Assembly: GCA_023435925.1 (NCBI GenBank)
Contig: JAEZLF010000054.1
Location: forward strand, 1 to 10,308
DNA from: Bacillota bacterium
Lineage (GTDB): Bacteria > Bacillota > Clostridia > Acetivibrionales > DTU013
Length of the DNA: 10,308 nucleotides
Direction: 5' to 3'
Of the stretch, positions 1-6,218 are shown piece by piece; within the stretch, counting starts at the first letter, position 1, and every line of letters begins with the position of its first letter. Below the pieces are notes generated by a model that was given only the letters and a program-made list of their open reading frames with translations, searched no databases and had not been told where the DNA came from. Position numbers and translations under genes: made by a program.

Positions 1-2
1 CA

Positions 3-212
3 AAAGTCCGTCTGTGCAAGCTGATGCTCCGGGATGTAAACTGGCTTGTATTGGATGAGCCAACAAATCACCTGGATGTGGATGCAAAGGAGGAATTAAA
101 GCAGGCGCTGAAGGACTTCAAAGGCACAATTATGTTGGTCAGCCATGAACCTGAATTTTATGAGGATTGGGTGTCTGATGTATGGAACGCGGAAAATTGG
201 GCCAATTTGTGA
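3..212 (+). CDS. ABC-F family ATPase, C-terminal fragment
   Basis: This is the 3' end of a gene that begins left of the window; the frame is open from base 3. The fragment starts just after the ABC signature region (KVRLCKLML). It then shows a Walker B motif with catalytic glutamate (WLVLDEPTNHLD) and the H-switch region (IMLVSHEPEFYEDW). DEPTNHLD is the hallmark of ABC-F proteins, which are soluble twin-ATPase proteins with no membrane domain that act on ribosomes in translation regulation or antibiotic protection. The protein ends 19 residues after the H-switch histidine (VWNAENWANL, TGA at 210-212), so there is no long C-terminal extension. Without the N-terminal half and the interdomain linker, a resistance type cannot be told from a housekeeping type. 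Family is confident; subfamily is unknown. Confidence 0.88.
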   Translation, partial: KVRLCKLMLRDVNWLVLDEPTNHLDVDAKEELKQALKDFKGTIMLVSHEPEFYEDWVSDVWNAENWANL

Positions 213-540
213 TGATATTTTAATAGCTGTACCCAGAAACCAATTGAAGTCTCTGTTCTGGAGTCAATCAGGATAATCGCGTATTGAAGTCCTCATAACC
301 GAATTTTCTGATTATTTTCAGCTCACCCTTTTCAGTTTGCAGTGCTGGGACAGGGAGCCCTTGTCCCTGTTTTATCTCTCACTGAAGAAGCATTTGATTA
401 AATGATCGCGGCACGATACACACAAAACACATGGCGTGATACACACAAAATGCATAAAGAAAGCGCTAATGCGCCCGCTGCGTATTTTGCGTTGCAAAAA
501 CGCGATTTGGCGCACAATTCGCGCAAACGCTCATTGAACA
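213..540. other. Convergent intergenic region with a short direct repeat
   Basis: No gene is seen here between the convergent ABC-F and MFS genes. Besides the possible terminator at 347-375, a 13-bp sequence (GATACACACAAAA) occurs twice, at 415-427 and 438-450, 23 bp apart, and the flanking bases are also partly similar. Bases 463-540 are rich in GCGC-type words, including GCGC-TAAT-GCGC (463-474). Read on the minus strand that hairpin is followed by TTTCTTT and might weakly terminate the MFS transcript. A short inverted repeat TTTTGC-GTT-GCAAAA lies at 485-499. Confidence 0.5.
347..375 (+). terminator. Possible Rho-independent terminator after the ABC-F gene
   Basis: An interrupted hairpin pairs GGGACA (347-352) with TGTCCC (362-367), with two further GC pairs and one bulged T. 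It is followed by TGTTTTATCTC, a short T-rich run. It lies 135 bp after the ABC-F stop and before the convergent MFS gene. The T tract is imperfect, so the call is tentative. Confidence 0.4.
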
Positions 541-1785
541 TTATAACATATGCTTTGGCGCTTTTGTCTTTCTTAAGGTGGCAATGCCAATGAACAACAC
601 CAACGGGAAAATCATAGCTGTCAGCAAGCCTGTCTTTAGCCCCATCTGGTCCGGCTCCAGATTATTAGCCGCCCCCAGAGCCAGAAGCCATTGAGAGCCC
701 TGTGCCAGGTCGGAAACCAATCCGGTGAGCCACGGTCCGATAGCGGCACCCAGATCCCCAAAAATCGCCAGAACACCAAACATGGCTGTTCCGCCCTTCG
801 GATATCTCTCTGCCATCAGGCTGTATGTACCCGGCCACATCAGGCTTACTGAAAATCCGCAAATAGCACAGCCTAGCAGAGATATTACAGGGATCTGAAC
901 AAATACCGTAACTGCATAACAAACAACACTCAAGGCTCCGCTTGCCATTAACGCCCATTTCAGATTAATTCGATGTCCCATCACGCCATACAGAGTACGT
1001 CCAACTCCCATAAATGCCGCAAAGAGGCAGGGTCCCAGTAAATCACCAACCAGCTTTGGCACCTGCAATCCTCTCTCCGCAAACAGTGAAGACCATTGAG
1101 ACATGGCCAGCTCAGAGGATCCTGCGCAGAGCATCAACACTAATGCAATGAGGAATACGTGAGATGAAAGCATTTTTTTAACAGGCGTTTTCTCTTCCTC
1201 TGGCAGAGTCGGCATGATGGGAACCTTCAAGAATCTTATTAAATTGTATATTGGAACAGCAGCCCACAAAACCGGCAGTATAAACCAGATATCCGCACCA
1301 AGAATTTTTATCAGCAGCGTTGTAACCAAAACAACCGCCATCTGGCCCCAGCAGTAGAAAGAGTGAAGCAAGCTCATGGCAGATGCCTTTGTATCACCGG
1401 GCAATGCTTCAACCATTGGGCTGATCATAACTTCAATAAAGCCTCCTCCGATTGCATACAAGACCACTGCAATAATCAGTCCGACATAGGGATCCGGAAG
1501 CAGCCCCGGCAAAATGCCCAGGCCTATCAGCCCAGCGGCGCAGAATGCATGGGCTGCCACAACAGCCCTTCGATGACCTATTCGATCCGCATATTTTGCC
1601 GCTATAACATCCGAGACTATCTGTGTCCCAAAATTGATCAGAATCAGACGTCCGACCATCTCAAAGGAAATCTTAAACTCATTCTGAAAGATAATAAACA
1701 GAAGCGGAGCAATATTGTTAACGATTGCCTGGGTAATAAATCCGAAATAGCATGCATGAAGTGTACTTTTATAATTGTTTTTCAA
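541..1785 (-). CDS. MFS transporter, FHS-like, substrate unknown
   Basis: A 414-residue polytopic membrane protein with about 12 hydrophobic segments, the normal MFS length. Between the second and third segments it has a motif A-like stretch (DVIAAKYADRIGHRR, residues 59-73). A glycine-rich stretch (AIGGGFIEVMISPMVEALPG, about 111-130) followed by SLLHSFYCWGQ (about 138-148) resembles the fucose:H+ symporter (FHS) branch of MFS, which would suggest a sugar or related small solute. That substrate is inference only. The start is TTG at 1785: an AGGAG ribosome site lies at 1795-1799 with 9 nt spacing, and an in-frame TGA sits two codons upstream, so no longer form is possible. An extended -10 lies upstream. 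No operon partner is seen; the gene stands alone and converges with the ABC-F gene. Confidence 0.88.
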   Translation of the reverse strand: MKNNYKSTLHACYFGFITQAIVNNIAPLLFIIFQNEFKISFEMVGRLILINFGTQIVSDVIAAKYADRIGHRRAVVAAHAFCAAGLIGLGILPGLLPDPYVGLIIAVVLYAIGGGFIEVMISPMVEALPGDTKASAMSLLHSFYCWGQMAVVLVTTLLIKILGADIWFILPVLWAAVPIYNLIRFLKVPIMPTLPEEEKTPVKKMLSSHVFLIALVLMLCAGSSELAMSQWSSLFAERGLQVPKLVGDLLGPCLFAAFMGVGRTLYGVMGHRINLKWALMASGALSVVCYAVTVFVQIPVISLLGCAICGFSVSLMWPGTYSLMAERYPKGGTAMFGVLAIFGDLGAAIGPWLTGLVSDLAQGSQWLLALGAANNLEPDQMGLKTGLLTAMIFPLVLFIGIATLRKTKAPKHML

Positions 1786-1824
1786 TTCTCAGGTCTCCTG
1801 TGATCGTATTTAAAAAGCATTTCT

Positions 1825-1833
1825 ATCATACCA
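1825..1833 (-). promoter_or_regulatory. Extended -10 promoter element for the MFS gene
   Basis: Read on the minus strand this is TGG-TATGAT, an extended -10 (TG-N-TATGAT), 39 nt upstream of the TTG start. No good -35 box is seen at 17 nt, as is usual for extended -10 promoters. Confidence 0.4.
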
Positions 1834-1896
1834 CAGAAGAGCCGGAATAGGATAGGTGCAAAACAAAACAAGATGGGTGGACATAATCTATTGATC

Positions 1897-1920
1897 TACC
1901 ATAAGTTTGACTTTATGGTA
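1897..1920. promoter_or_regulatory. Perfect 8-bp inverted repeat overlapping the -35 box
   Basis: TACCATAA (1897-1904) and TTATGGTA (1913-1920) form a perfect inverted repeat around an 8-nt centre that contains most of the -35 hexamer. The position suits a repressor operator for the promoter at 1907-1935. No regulator gene lies next to it in this window, so the binding protein is unknown. Confidence 0.45.
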
Positions 1921-1935
1921 AAATATTGTTAATAT
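1907..1935 (+). promoter_or_regulatory. Sigma-A-type promoter upstream of the broken lipoprotein gene
   Basis: TTGACT (1907-1912), a 17-nt spacer and TAATAT (1930-1935) give a near-consensus promoter. It points toward the relic gene that starts at 2076, leaving a leader of about 135 nt. That leader contains AAAAAGGAG near 2025-2033 with no start codon at the right distance, and a small hairpin TAATC-GCAA-GATTA just before the gene. Confidence 0.6.
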
Positions 1936-2075
1936 TATTGAAGATTCCAAAAAATAGCTCAAGACGGTATTAAATATTAATATAAACTAGGGGAAACTAT
2001 GTGAGCAGAAAGTAGCGTTTTACAAAAAGGAGCCTTTCACAATTAATCGCAAGATTAGGAAGGGAATTAAGGCAG

Positions 2076-2413
2076 ATGAATAATATCAGAATAGTAATAA
2101 TTTCCTTTCTTTTGCTTTCTATTTTATCGGGATGTATATTGATAAAGCAGTAGATAATTACTATGAAAAAAACTTAGGATATTCTCCAGGTGTAGCCCCG
2201 TGGCAAACTGATGTTTTGTCTATTGAAAGACCTAATGGCTACAGGACATTTCTATTTATAGTAAAACTTGAGGTGAAACCATATTTGGGAGCACATAACT
2301 CCATTGGAGTTGACCATATTACAATAAAAGTATCATCAGGAGAAGTTAAGGTAGAAAAATTTGAACATATAAAAGACTACCCGATTCCTCCTTGTTTACA
2401 ACATTTGGAATGA
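2076..2413 (+). pseudogene. Frameshifted lipoprotein gene with a DUF3888-like C-terminal region
   Basis: Two reading frames must be joined to make one protein. Frame one starts at ATG 2076 and gives a signal peptide (MNNIRIVIISFLLLSILSGC) with a clear lipobox LSGC, Cys at residue 20; it stops at 2151-2153. The second frame overlaps it from about 2132 (YIDKAVDNYYEK) and runs to the TGA at 2411-2413. It carries SIERPNGYRTF, GVDHITIKV and VEKFEHIKDYPIPP, which I recognise from memory as DUF3888-type secreted proteins of Bacillota; no search was run. Family members as I recall them have some tens of residues between signal peptide and the YIDKA region, so an internal deletion of a length not divisible by three is likely. 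The ATG at 2132 has no convincing ribosome site, so an intact 93-residue protein is less likely. Promoter and leader remain upstream. Confidence 0.6.
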
Positions 2414-2423
2414 ATTCACTCAA

Positions 2424-2540
2424 CGAGGCTGGTCGCAAGCAAGCTTGCTGCTCGCCATGCATCTGGGGCGGGAGATATGCTCACTGCCCGAAAACCTAAT
2501 TGGTACTCACCACCTATAGAGGTGGGAGACATTTTTGTAG
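2424..2540 (+). mobile_element. Possible IS200/IS605-family right-end remnant
   Basis: No gene survives here, but the sequence resembles the 3' end of a tnpB gene running into the element's right end. One frame reads RGWSQASLLLAMHLGREICSL and continues to a TAG. That TAG lies in the loop of a perfect hairpin, CCACCT-ATAG-AGGTGG (2511-2526), followed by GAGACATTTTT. Subterminal hairpins of this kind mark IS200/IS605 ends and the 3' part of TnpB guide RNAs. A looser GC-rich pairing (GGGCGG with CTGCCC) precedes it. No tnpA and no catalytic part of tnpB are present. This is pattern resemblance only, and a coincidental intergenic hairpin is the alternative. Confidence 0.38.
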
Positions 2541-2625
2541 CATCGTACTACAGCCGATTTCCCTTAACTGCGTACCTGGTAGCAGGGCCGTGAAGGATGA
2601 TAAGAAAGAGAAATAAATGGGATAA
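2541..2625. other. Spacer between the IS-like remnant and hicB
   Basis: No gene is seen. Two small inverted repeats occur, TGTAG-CATCGTA-CTACA and CTGC-N10-GCAG. Neither has the T tract on the minus strand expected of a hicB terminator. Confidence 0.35.
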
Positions 2626-3018
2626 TTATATTTTTAGCTGTTCCTTCAATGCTTCCTGTAAAGTTTGCGAAAAATTAACACCGGCTTTTTCTGCTTTTGT
2701 ATTTAACCATTGTGGAATGGTCAACGTCTTTTTTACTGCTCGGCTATCCCTTAAATTACGGTACTCTATCGTATCAATTGTTATTAGACTTATAAACTCT
2801 GATTTATCGCATTTTAAGCTAAAAATATTTGACGCAGCCGGTATATTTTCCTTGCTATCTTCTGCATCGCACAACCACATGGATATGGCGTCATGTGCCA
2901 TTTCCAAAGCATCAGATAGATTATTTCCCTCTGTTACGCACCCTGGTAAATCTGGCGCTTTAATAAAATACTTACCACTTTCAAGGGATTTGAACACAGC
3001 AGGATATACATATTTCAT
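2626..3018 (-). CDS. hicB: HicB antitoxin
   Basis: A 130-residue antitoxin of the type II HicAB module. It binds and inhibits the HicA mRNA interferase and should repress its own operon. The N-terminal half (YPAVFKSLESGKYFIKAPDLPGCVTEG, then DALEMAHDAISMWL, residues about 5-49) is the partly degraded RNase H-like HicB fold. The C-terminal part (residues about 94-130, AVKKTLTIPQWLNTKAEKAG followed by NFSQTLQEALKEQL) looks like a ribbon-helix-helix DNA-binding domain. The start is ATG 3018, preceded by GGAGGT at 3028-3033 with 9 nt spacing; longer in-frame forms would read back through the spacer into hicA sequence. hicA lies 55 nt upstream on the same strand. This gene is likely translated far better than hicA because of its strong ribosome site, which suits an antitoxin. 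It appears intact. Confidence 0.93.
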   Translation of the reverse strand: MKYVYPAVFKSLESGKYFIKAPDLPGCVTEGNNLSDALEMAHDAISMWLCDAEDSKENIPAASNIFSLKCDKSEFISLITIDTIEYRNLRDSRAVKKTLTIPQWLNTKAEKAGVNFSQTLQEALKEQLKI

Positions 3019-3073
3019 AATCAAAACACCTCCATTTTTTAAATATTTACTATTAAATAAGAAGCAAAATGTG

Positions 3074-3250
3074 TTATAGTCCCGCTTCTTTAAAAATACA
3101 TTTTGCTGTATACTCATCAATTTCAGTATGTCTTGGTATTGGGATTTTAATACCTGGCTTAATTGGATTCTTCATCATATCATGTTTTGCTCCGCTAGTT
3201 AGTGTCCATCCTTCTTTTTCAAGCCATTTTATTAAATCCCTGCGTTTCAC
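3074..3250 (-). CDS. hicA: HicA toxin (mRNA interferase), GTG start
   Basis: A 58-residue toxin of the HicA family, a small double-stranded-RNA-binding-fold ribonuclease that cleaves mRNA. The translation from GTG 3250 begins VKRRDLIKWLEKEGWTLTSG, continues AKHDMMKNPIKPGIKIPIPR and ends HTEIDEYTAKCIFKEAGL with TAA at 3074-3076. This covers the whole family length with no break. His23 in AKHDMM matches the conserved catalytic histidine. No ATG exists near the N terminus, and an in-frame TAA lies five codons upstream, so GTG is the only fitting start. Its ribosome site is poor: only AAAAAAGG directly abuts the GTG, and the -10 box of one promoter ends 9 nt before it, so the mRNA may be leaderless or nearly so. 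hicB follows after 55 nt. Low toxin translation and operator repression together would keep it quiet. Confidence 0.92.
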   Translation of the reverse strand: MKRRDLIKWLEKEGWTLTSGAKHDMMKNPIKPGIKIPIPRHTEIDEYTAKCIFKEAGL

Positions 3251-3259
3251 CTTTTTTAT

Positions 3260-3288
3260 ATTTTACACGTATATTATACGTGTGTCAA
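3260..3288 (-). promoter_or_regulatory. hicAB promoter, TTGACA-N17-TAAAAT
   Basis: Read on the minus strand, TTGACA (3283-3288) is a perfect -35, followed after 17 nt by TAAAAT (3260-3265). A start site 6-8 nt after the -10 would leave a leader of only about 2-4 nt before the hicA GTG. An overlapping alternative uses TATAAT at 3273-3278 with TTAAGA at 3296-3301, also 17 nt apart, and would give a leader of about 15 nt. Confidence 0.75.
3265..3283. promoter_or_regulatory. Perfect 19-bp palindromic operator of hicAB
   Basis: ACACGTATA (3265-3273), one central base and TATACGTGT (3275-3283) form a perfect palindrome. It exactly fills the spacer and touches both promoter boxes. Position and symmetry fit binding by the HicB ribbon-helix-helix domain for negative autoregulation. 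Confidence 0.7.
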
Positions 3289-3301
3289 TGTTTTTTCTTA
3301 A

Positions 3302-3424
3302 GTCGAACATTATGTGTACTTGGTAAATAAGAGCCACCATATGAGCTTGACGATAATGTGAAGAACGAAGCTTAATGCCCTAAACCAAGTCTCAGGCTAC
3401 CTTAATATCCATGAGCTTATAAAT
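3302..3424. other. Spacer between the hicAB promoter and the yidC relic
   Basis: No gene, terminator or recognisable element is seen. The frame of the yidC relic stays open back to a TGA at 3359-3361, but the residues encoded before 3425 do not look like YidC. The breakpoint of the relic is therefore probably near 3425. Confidence 0.35.
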
Positions 3425-3600
3425 ATGAAATTTTTAAGTGTTCATCTCGGCGAAATACCGACTTATGCCATAAGTAAGCTCTTTGGGGCAGATATGAATA
3501 TATATCTGCCCCTATTGTTTCTTCCTATTATTGCTGTGATTACAACATTTATCTCAACTAAACTTTCTATGAACATGCAGAAAAACAGGAGTCAGCCTAT
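3425..3600 (+). pseudogene. yidC: Fragment of a YidC/Oxa1 membrane insertase gene
   Basis: Residues FLSVHLGEIPTYAISKLFG, then IYLPLLFLPIIAVITTFIS and TKLSMNMQK, match the conserved C-terminal part of bacterial YidC proteins. In those, an LPLL-(F/L)LP transmembrane segment is followed by TTF(I/L)S(S/T)KLSM, just before the last helices. Only about 58 codons remain of a protein normally over 200 residues. There is no N-terminal domain, and after QKNRSQP the frame runs into the antisense of the ATPase 3' end, where the last transmembrane segments are missing. The open frame ends at 3658. It is broken at both ends and has no convincing ribosome site at ATG 3425, so it is a relic, probably left by an insertion or rearrangement. 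Family recognition rests on memory of the motif, not on a search. Confidence 0.72.
3485..3512. repeat. Perfect 11-bp hairpin inside the yidC relic
   Basis: GGGGCAGATAT (3485-3495), loop GAATAT and ATATCTGCCCC (3502-3512) form an uninterrupted stem. On the plus strand it is followed by TATTGTTTCTTC, and on the minus strand by AAAGAGC. It lies about 95 nt beyond the ATPase stop codon, but it lacks the T run that a minus-strand Rho-independent terminator needs. Confidence 0.6.
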
Positions 3601-3605
3601 TATGA

Positions 3606-6200
3606 CTATTTCTTCAGGGTCGATTCGATCAGCTTCACGATTTCCACGACAGGAATAACGATAAGCGCAAGTGCTGCTGCCGTGAAGAAGTTACCGGCTG
3701 AAAGCGCGGTAAGGTCAAATATCGTATTGAGCCCCGGCACATAGATCACAAGGATGGTCAATACGAAAGAAAGCAGCATGGCGCCTAGCAAATACTTGTT
3801 GTGGGTTTTCAGTCTGAAAATAGATTTCGTTCTGGACCGGAGATTCAGAGAGTGAAAAACCTCACAGGAGGAAAGTGTCAGGAATGCCATCGTCATACCT
3901 GTAATATGGGACTGTCCGTTTCCGATTATAAAAGAAACCAATGTCAAGCCGGCAATGAGAACTCCCTGATAGATCAGATCAATGCCTAGCCTATTGGCAA
4001 ATATCCCTTCTTTGGAATCTCTGGGAGCCTTCTTCATAATATCAGATTCTGCGTTCTCCATTCCCAGAGCAATAGCGGGGAATGTATCCGTAATGAGGTT
4101 AATCCATAAAATGTGGATAGGCGAAAAGAGTCTGAAATTCAGGATCGTAGCAACAAATAACGCAACAACCTCGCTGAGATTGGAGGACAGCAGGAACTGT
4201 ATTGCCTTGCGGATATTGTCATAAATCCTTCTTCCTTCCTCCACCGCATAAACTATAGAGGCAAAATTATCATCGGCCAGAACCATATCTGAAACATTTT
4301 TTGTAACGTCCGTACCGGTAATGCCCATACCTACACCAATATCCGCCGATTTAAGAGCCGGTGCGTCATTCACTCCGTCTCCGGTCATTGCCGTAATCTT
4401 GCCTAGCTTCTTCCATGCATTAACGATACGTACCTTGTGTTCCGGCTGTACGCGGGCATAAACTGCGTATTGGCTGATGTTCCTTTCAAGCTCTTCATCC
4501 GGCATCTGTGAAAGCTCCGCTCCCGTTATAGCCTGACTCTCATCGGATATAATGCCAAGCTCCTTTGCAATGGCCACAGCCGTATCTCTATGGTCACCGG
4601 TAATCATGACAGGTCGGATGCCTGCTTCCCGGCATTTTTCAATAGCCGCTTTCACCTCGGGGCGCACCGGATCGATCATACCTGTCAGGCCAATAAAGGT
4701 AAGCTCTCTCTCCAGGCTTTCAGGCGATATATTATCCGGCAGCAAGGCTGTTTCCTTCATTGCAGATCCCAGAACCCTCAGAGCCTTGCCCGCCATTTCC
4801 CTGTTTGCCTTCAAAATACGGTTACGATGTTCCTCCGTCAACGGGACAACACCATTTTCCGTGAGTATCTTCGTACATTTTTTCAGCAGCTCGTCGGGAG
4901 CTCCTTTCGTGAACTGAACGAATTGATTCTCCTGAACCCTGTGAACGGTTGACATCATTTTACGCATGGAGTCAAAGGGTGCTTCTGCAACACGGGGCAT
5001 ATCTCTTTCAAGCTCTGTTTTACGAATCCCCGCATCATATGCATAACGGACAAGGGCGCTTTCTGTAGGCTCCCCGACTATCTCACCGCTATCTCCAGAG
5101 AGCGAAGCATCATTGCACAGCGCCATCGAAACCATCAATTTATGCACATCACCAAAAGCTTCGACTACCGTCATTCTATTCTGGGTAAGTGTTCCGGTTT
5201 TGTCGGAGCAAATGACCTGTGTACATCCCAAGGTCTCCACTGCTGTGAGTCTTCGTATAATAGCATTTCGCTTTGACATTTTGGTCACGCCAATAGACAA
5301 CACGACTGTCACAACGGCTACAAGCCCTTCCGGAATTGCTGCAACTGCAAGACTGATTGCCAGAAGAAACATTTCCAGTACATGTCCGCCGGAAAAGCCG
5401 CCGCTTCTCAATACACTAAAGACAAAAATAAAAACACATATTCCAAGAACACCTACGCTGAGAACACGGCTCAACCCGGACAATTTGTTCTGGAGCGGCG
5501 TCCTTTCATTGGTAGTATTGGAGATGATATTCGCAATTTTACCCATTTCCGTTGACATTCCGGTATGAACGACAACACCCTCTCCCCGTCCATAAACTAC
5601 ATTTGTCCCCATATAAGCCATGTTGCGGCGGTCGCCAAGAGCAATATCCTCCTTCTCTGATGAAGCGATTACGTGATAGTCTTTTTCTGTGGGTACGGAT
5701 TCACCAGTCAAGGATGCTTCCTCGATTCTCAGGCTGGAGGCTTCAATGATTCTCATATCTGCGGGTACAGAATCACCGGCCTCCAAAAGAACAATATCTC
5801 CGGGAACAATTTCATCTGATTTTATCTGAAGAACCTGCCCGTTTCTCCTTACCTTTGAATAGGGGGACGCCATTCTTTGAAGCGCTTCAATAGCCTTCTC
5901 AGCCTTCCCCTCCTGCACGACGCCCAATACCGAATTCAACACAACTACCGTTAAAATGATAGCCGCATCCGCGATTTCACCGACAACACCGGAAACAACA
6001 CCGGCCACAATAAGTACAATAACCATGGGATCTGCCAGCTGTTCCAGAAATCTCGCGGCAGTTGATTTTTTCTTGCCCTCGTTCAGTTTATTGTGTCCGT
6101 ATTTCTCCAATCTTTCTTGTGATTTAGCTGAATCAATGCCATTTTTTGAGGTTTCCTGAGATTTTAAAACGGCTTCTATTTCTTCAAAATAATGTTTCAT
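3606..6200 (-). CDS. P-type II cation-transporting ATPase (Ca2+-ATPase-like; possible Mn2+ export)
   Basis: An 864-residue P-type ATPase of the SERCA/PMCA (P2) type that pumps divalent cations out of the cell. I place the start at ATG 6200 (MKHYFEEIEAVL), which fits the family; a TTG at 6209 would add three residues. Counted from that TTG, the visible parts are: N-terminal cation domain, TGES (168-171) in the actuator, PEGL with Glu294 in M4, the phosphorylated Asp336 in CSDKTGT, KGAPDE (435-440) for nucleotide binding, and TGDGVND (609-615). All residues aligning with the two SERCA Ca2+ sites seem present: Glu294, Asn677, Glu680, Asn704, Thr707, Asp708 and Glu783. The gene lies 18 nt after mntP, with AAAGGAAAGG in the gap, so the two are co-transcribed behind the Mn2+ riboswitch. 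This makes Mn2+ a plausible physiological substrate. The family is certain; the ion is not. Confidence 0.93.
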   Translation of the reverse strand: MKHYFEEIEAVLKSQETSKNGIDSAKSQERLEKYGHNKLNEGKKKSTAARFLEQLADPMVIVLIVAGVVSGVVGEIADAAIILTVVVLNSVLGVVQEGKAEKAIEALQRMASPYSKVRRNGQVLQIKSDEIVPGDIVLLEAGDSVPADMRIIEASSLRIEEASLTGESVPTEKDYHVIASSEKEDIALGDRRNMAYMGTNVVYGRGEGVVVHTGMSTEMGKIANIISNTTNERTPLQNKLSGLSRVLSVGVLGICVFIFVFSVLRSGGFSGGHVLEMFLLAISLAVAAIPEGLVAVVTVVLSIGVTKMSKRNAIIRRLTAVETLGCTQVICSDKTGTLTQNRMTVVEAFGDVHKLMVSMALCNDASLSGDSGEIVGEPTESALVRYAYDAGIRKTELERDMPRVAEAPFDSMRKMMSTVHRVQENQFVQFTKGAPDELLKKCTKILTENGVVPLTEEHRNRILKANREMAGKALRVLGSAMKETALLPDNISPESLERELTFIGLTGMIDPVRPEVKAAIEKCREAGIRPVMITGDHRDTAVAIAKELGIISDESQAITGAELSQMPDEELERNISQYAVYARVQPEHKVRIVNAWKKLGKITAMTGDGVNDAPALKSADIGVGMGITGTDVTKNVSDMVLADDNFASIVYAVEEGRRIYDNIRKAIQFLLSSNLSEVVALFVATILNFRLFSPIHILWINLITDTFPAIALGMENAESDIMKKAPRDSKEGIFANRLGIDLIYQGVLIAGLTLVSFIIGNGQSHITGMTMAFLTLSSCEVFHSLNLRSRTKSIFRLKTHNKYLLGAMLLSFVLTILVIYVPGLNTIFDLTALSAGNFFTAAALALIVIPVVEIVKLIESTLKK

Positions 6201-6218
6201 CTCACGCAATCCTTTCCT

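Noticed and set aside
415..450. Start of a CRISPR or iteron array
   Set aside because: There are only two 13-bp copies 23 bp apart, with no further units.
1363..1803. 146-codon plus-strand frame
   Set aside because: It is antisense to the MFS gene, with a composition unlike a real protein and no ribosome site.
2132..2413. An intact 93-residue protein from ATG 2132
   Set aside because: No good ribosome site precedes this ATG, and a signal peptide with lipobox in an overlapping frame begins at 2076 behind a promoter, so a frameshifted gene explains both frames better.
2597..3079. 160-codon plus-strand frame
   Set aside because: It is antisense to hicB and its spacer; hicB matches a known family.
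3019..3120. N-terminal extension of HicB by 34 residues
   Set aside because: The extra residues are translated from the spacer and the 3' end of hicA in another frame; GGAGGT points to ATG 3018.
3069..3326. 85-codon plus-strand frame
   Set aside because: It is antisense to hicA and its promoter; hicA matches its family along its full length.
4552..5568. Several plus-strand frames of 120-151 codons across the ATPase gene
   Set aside because: All are antisense shadows of the strongly conserved P-type ATPase.
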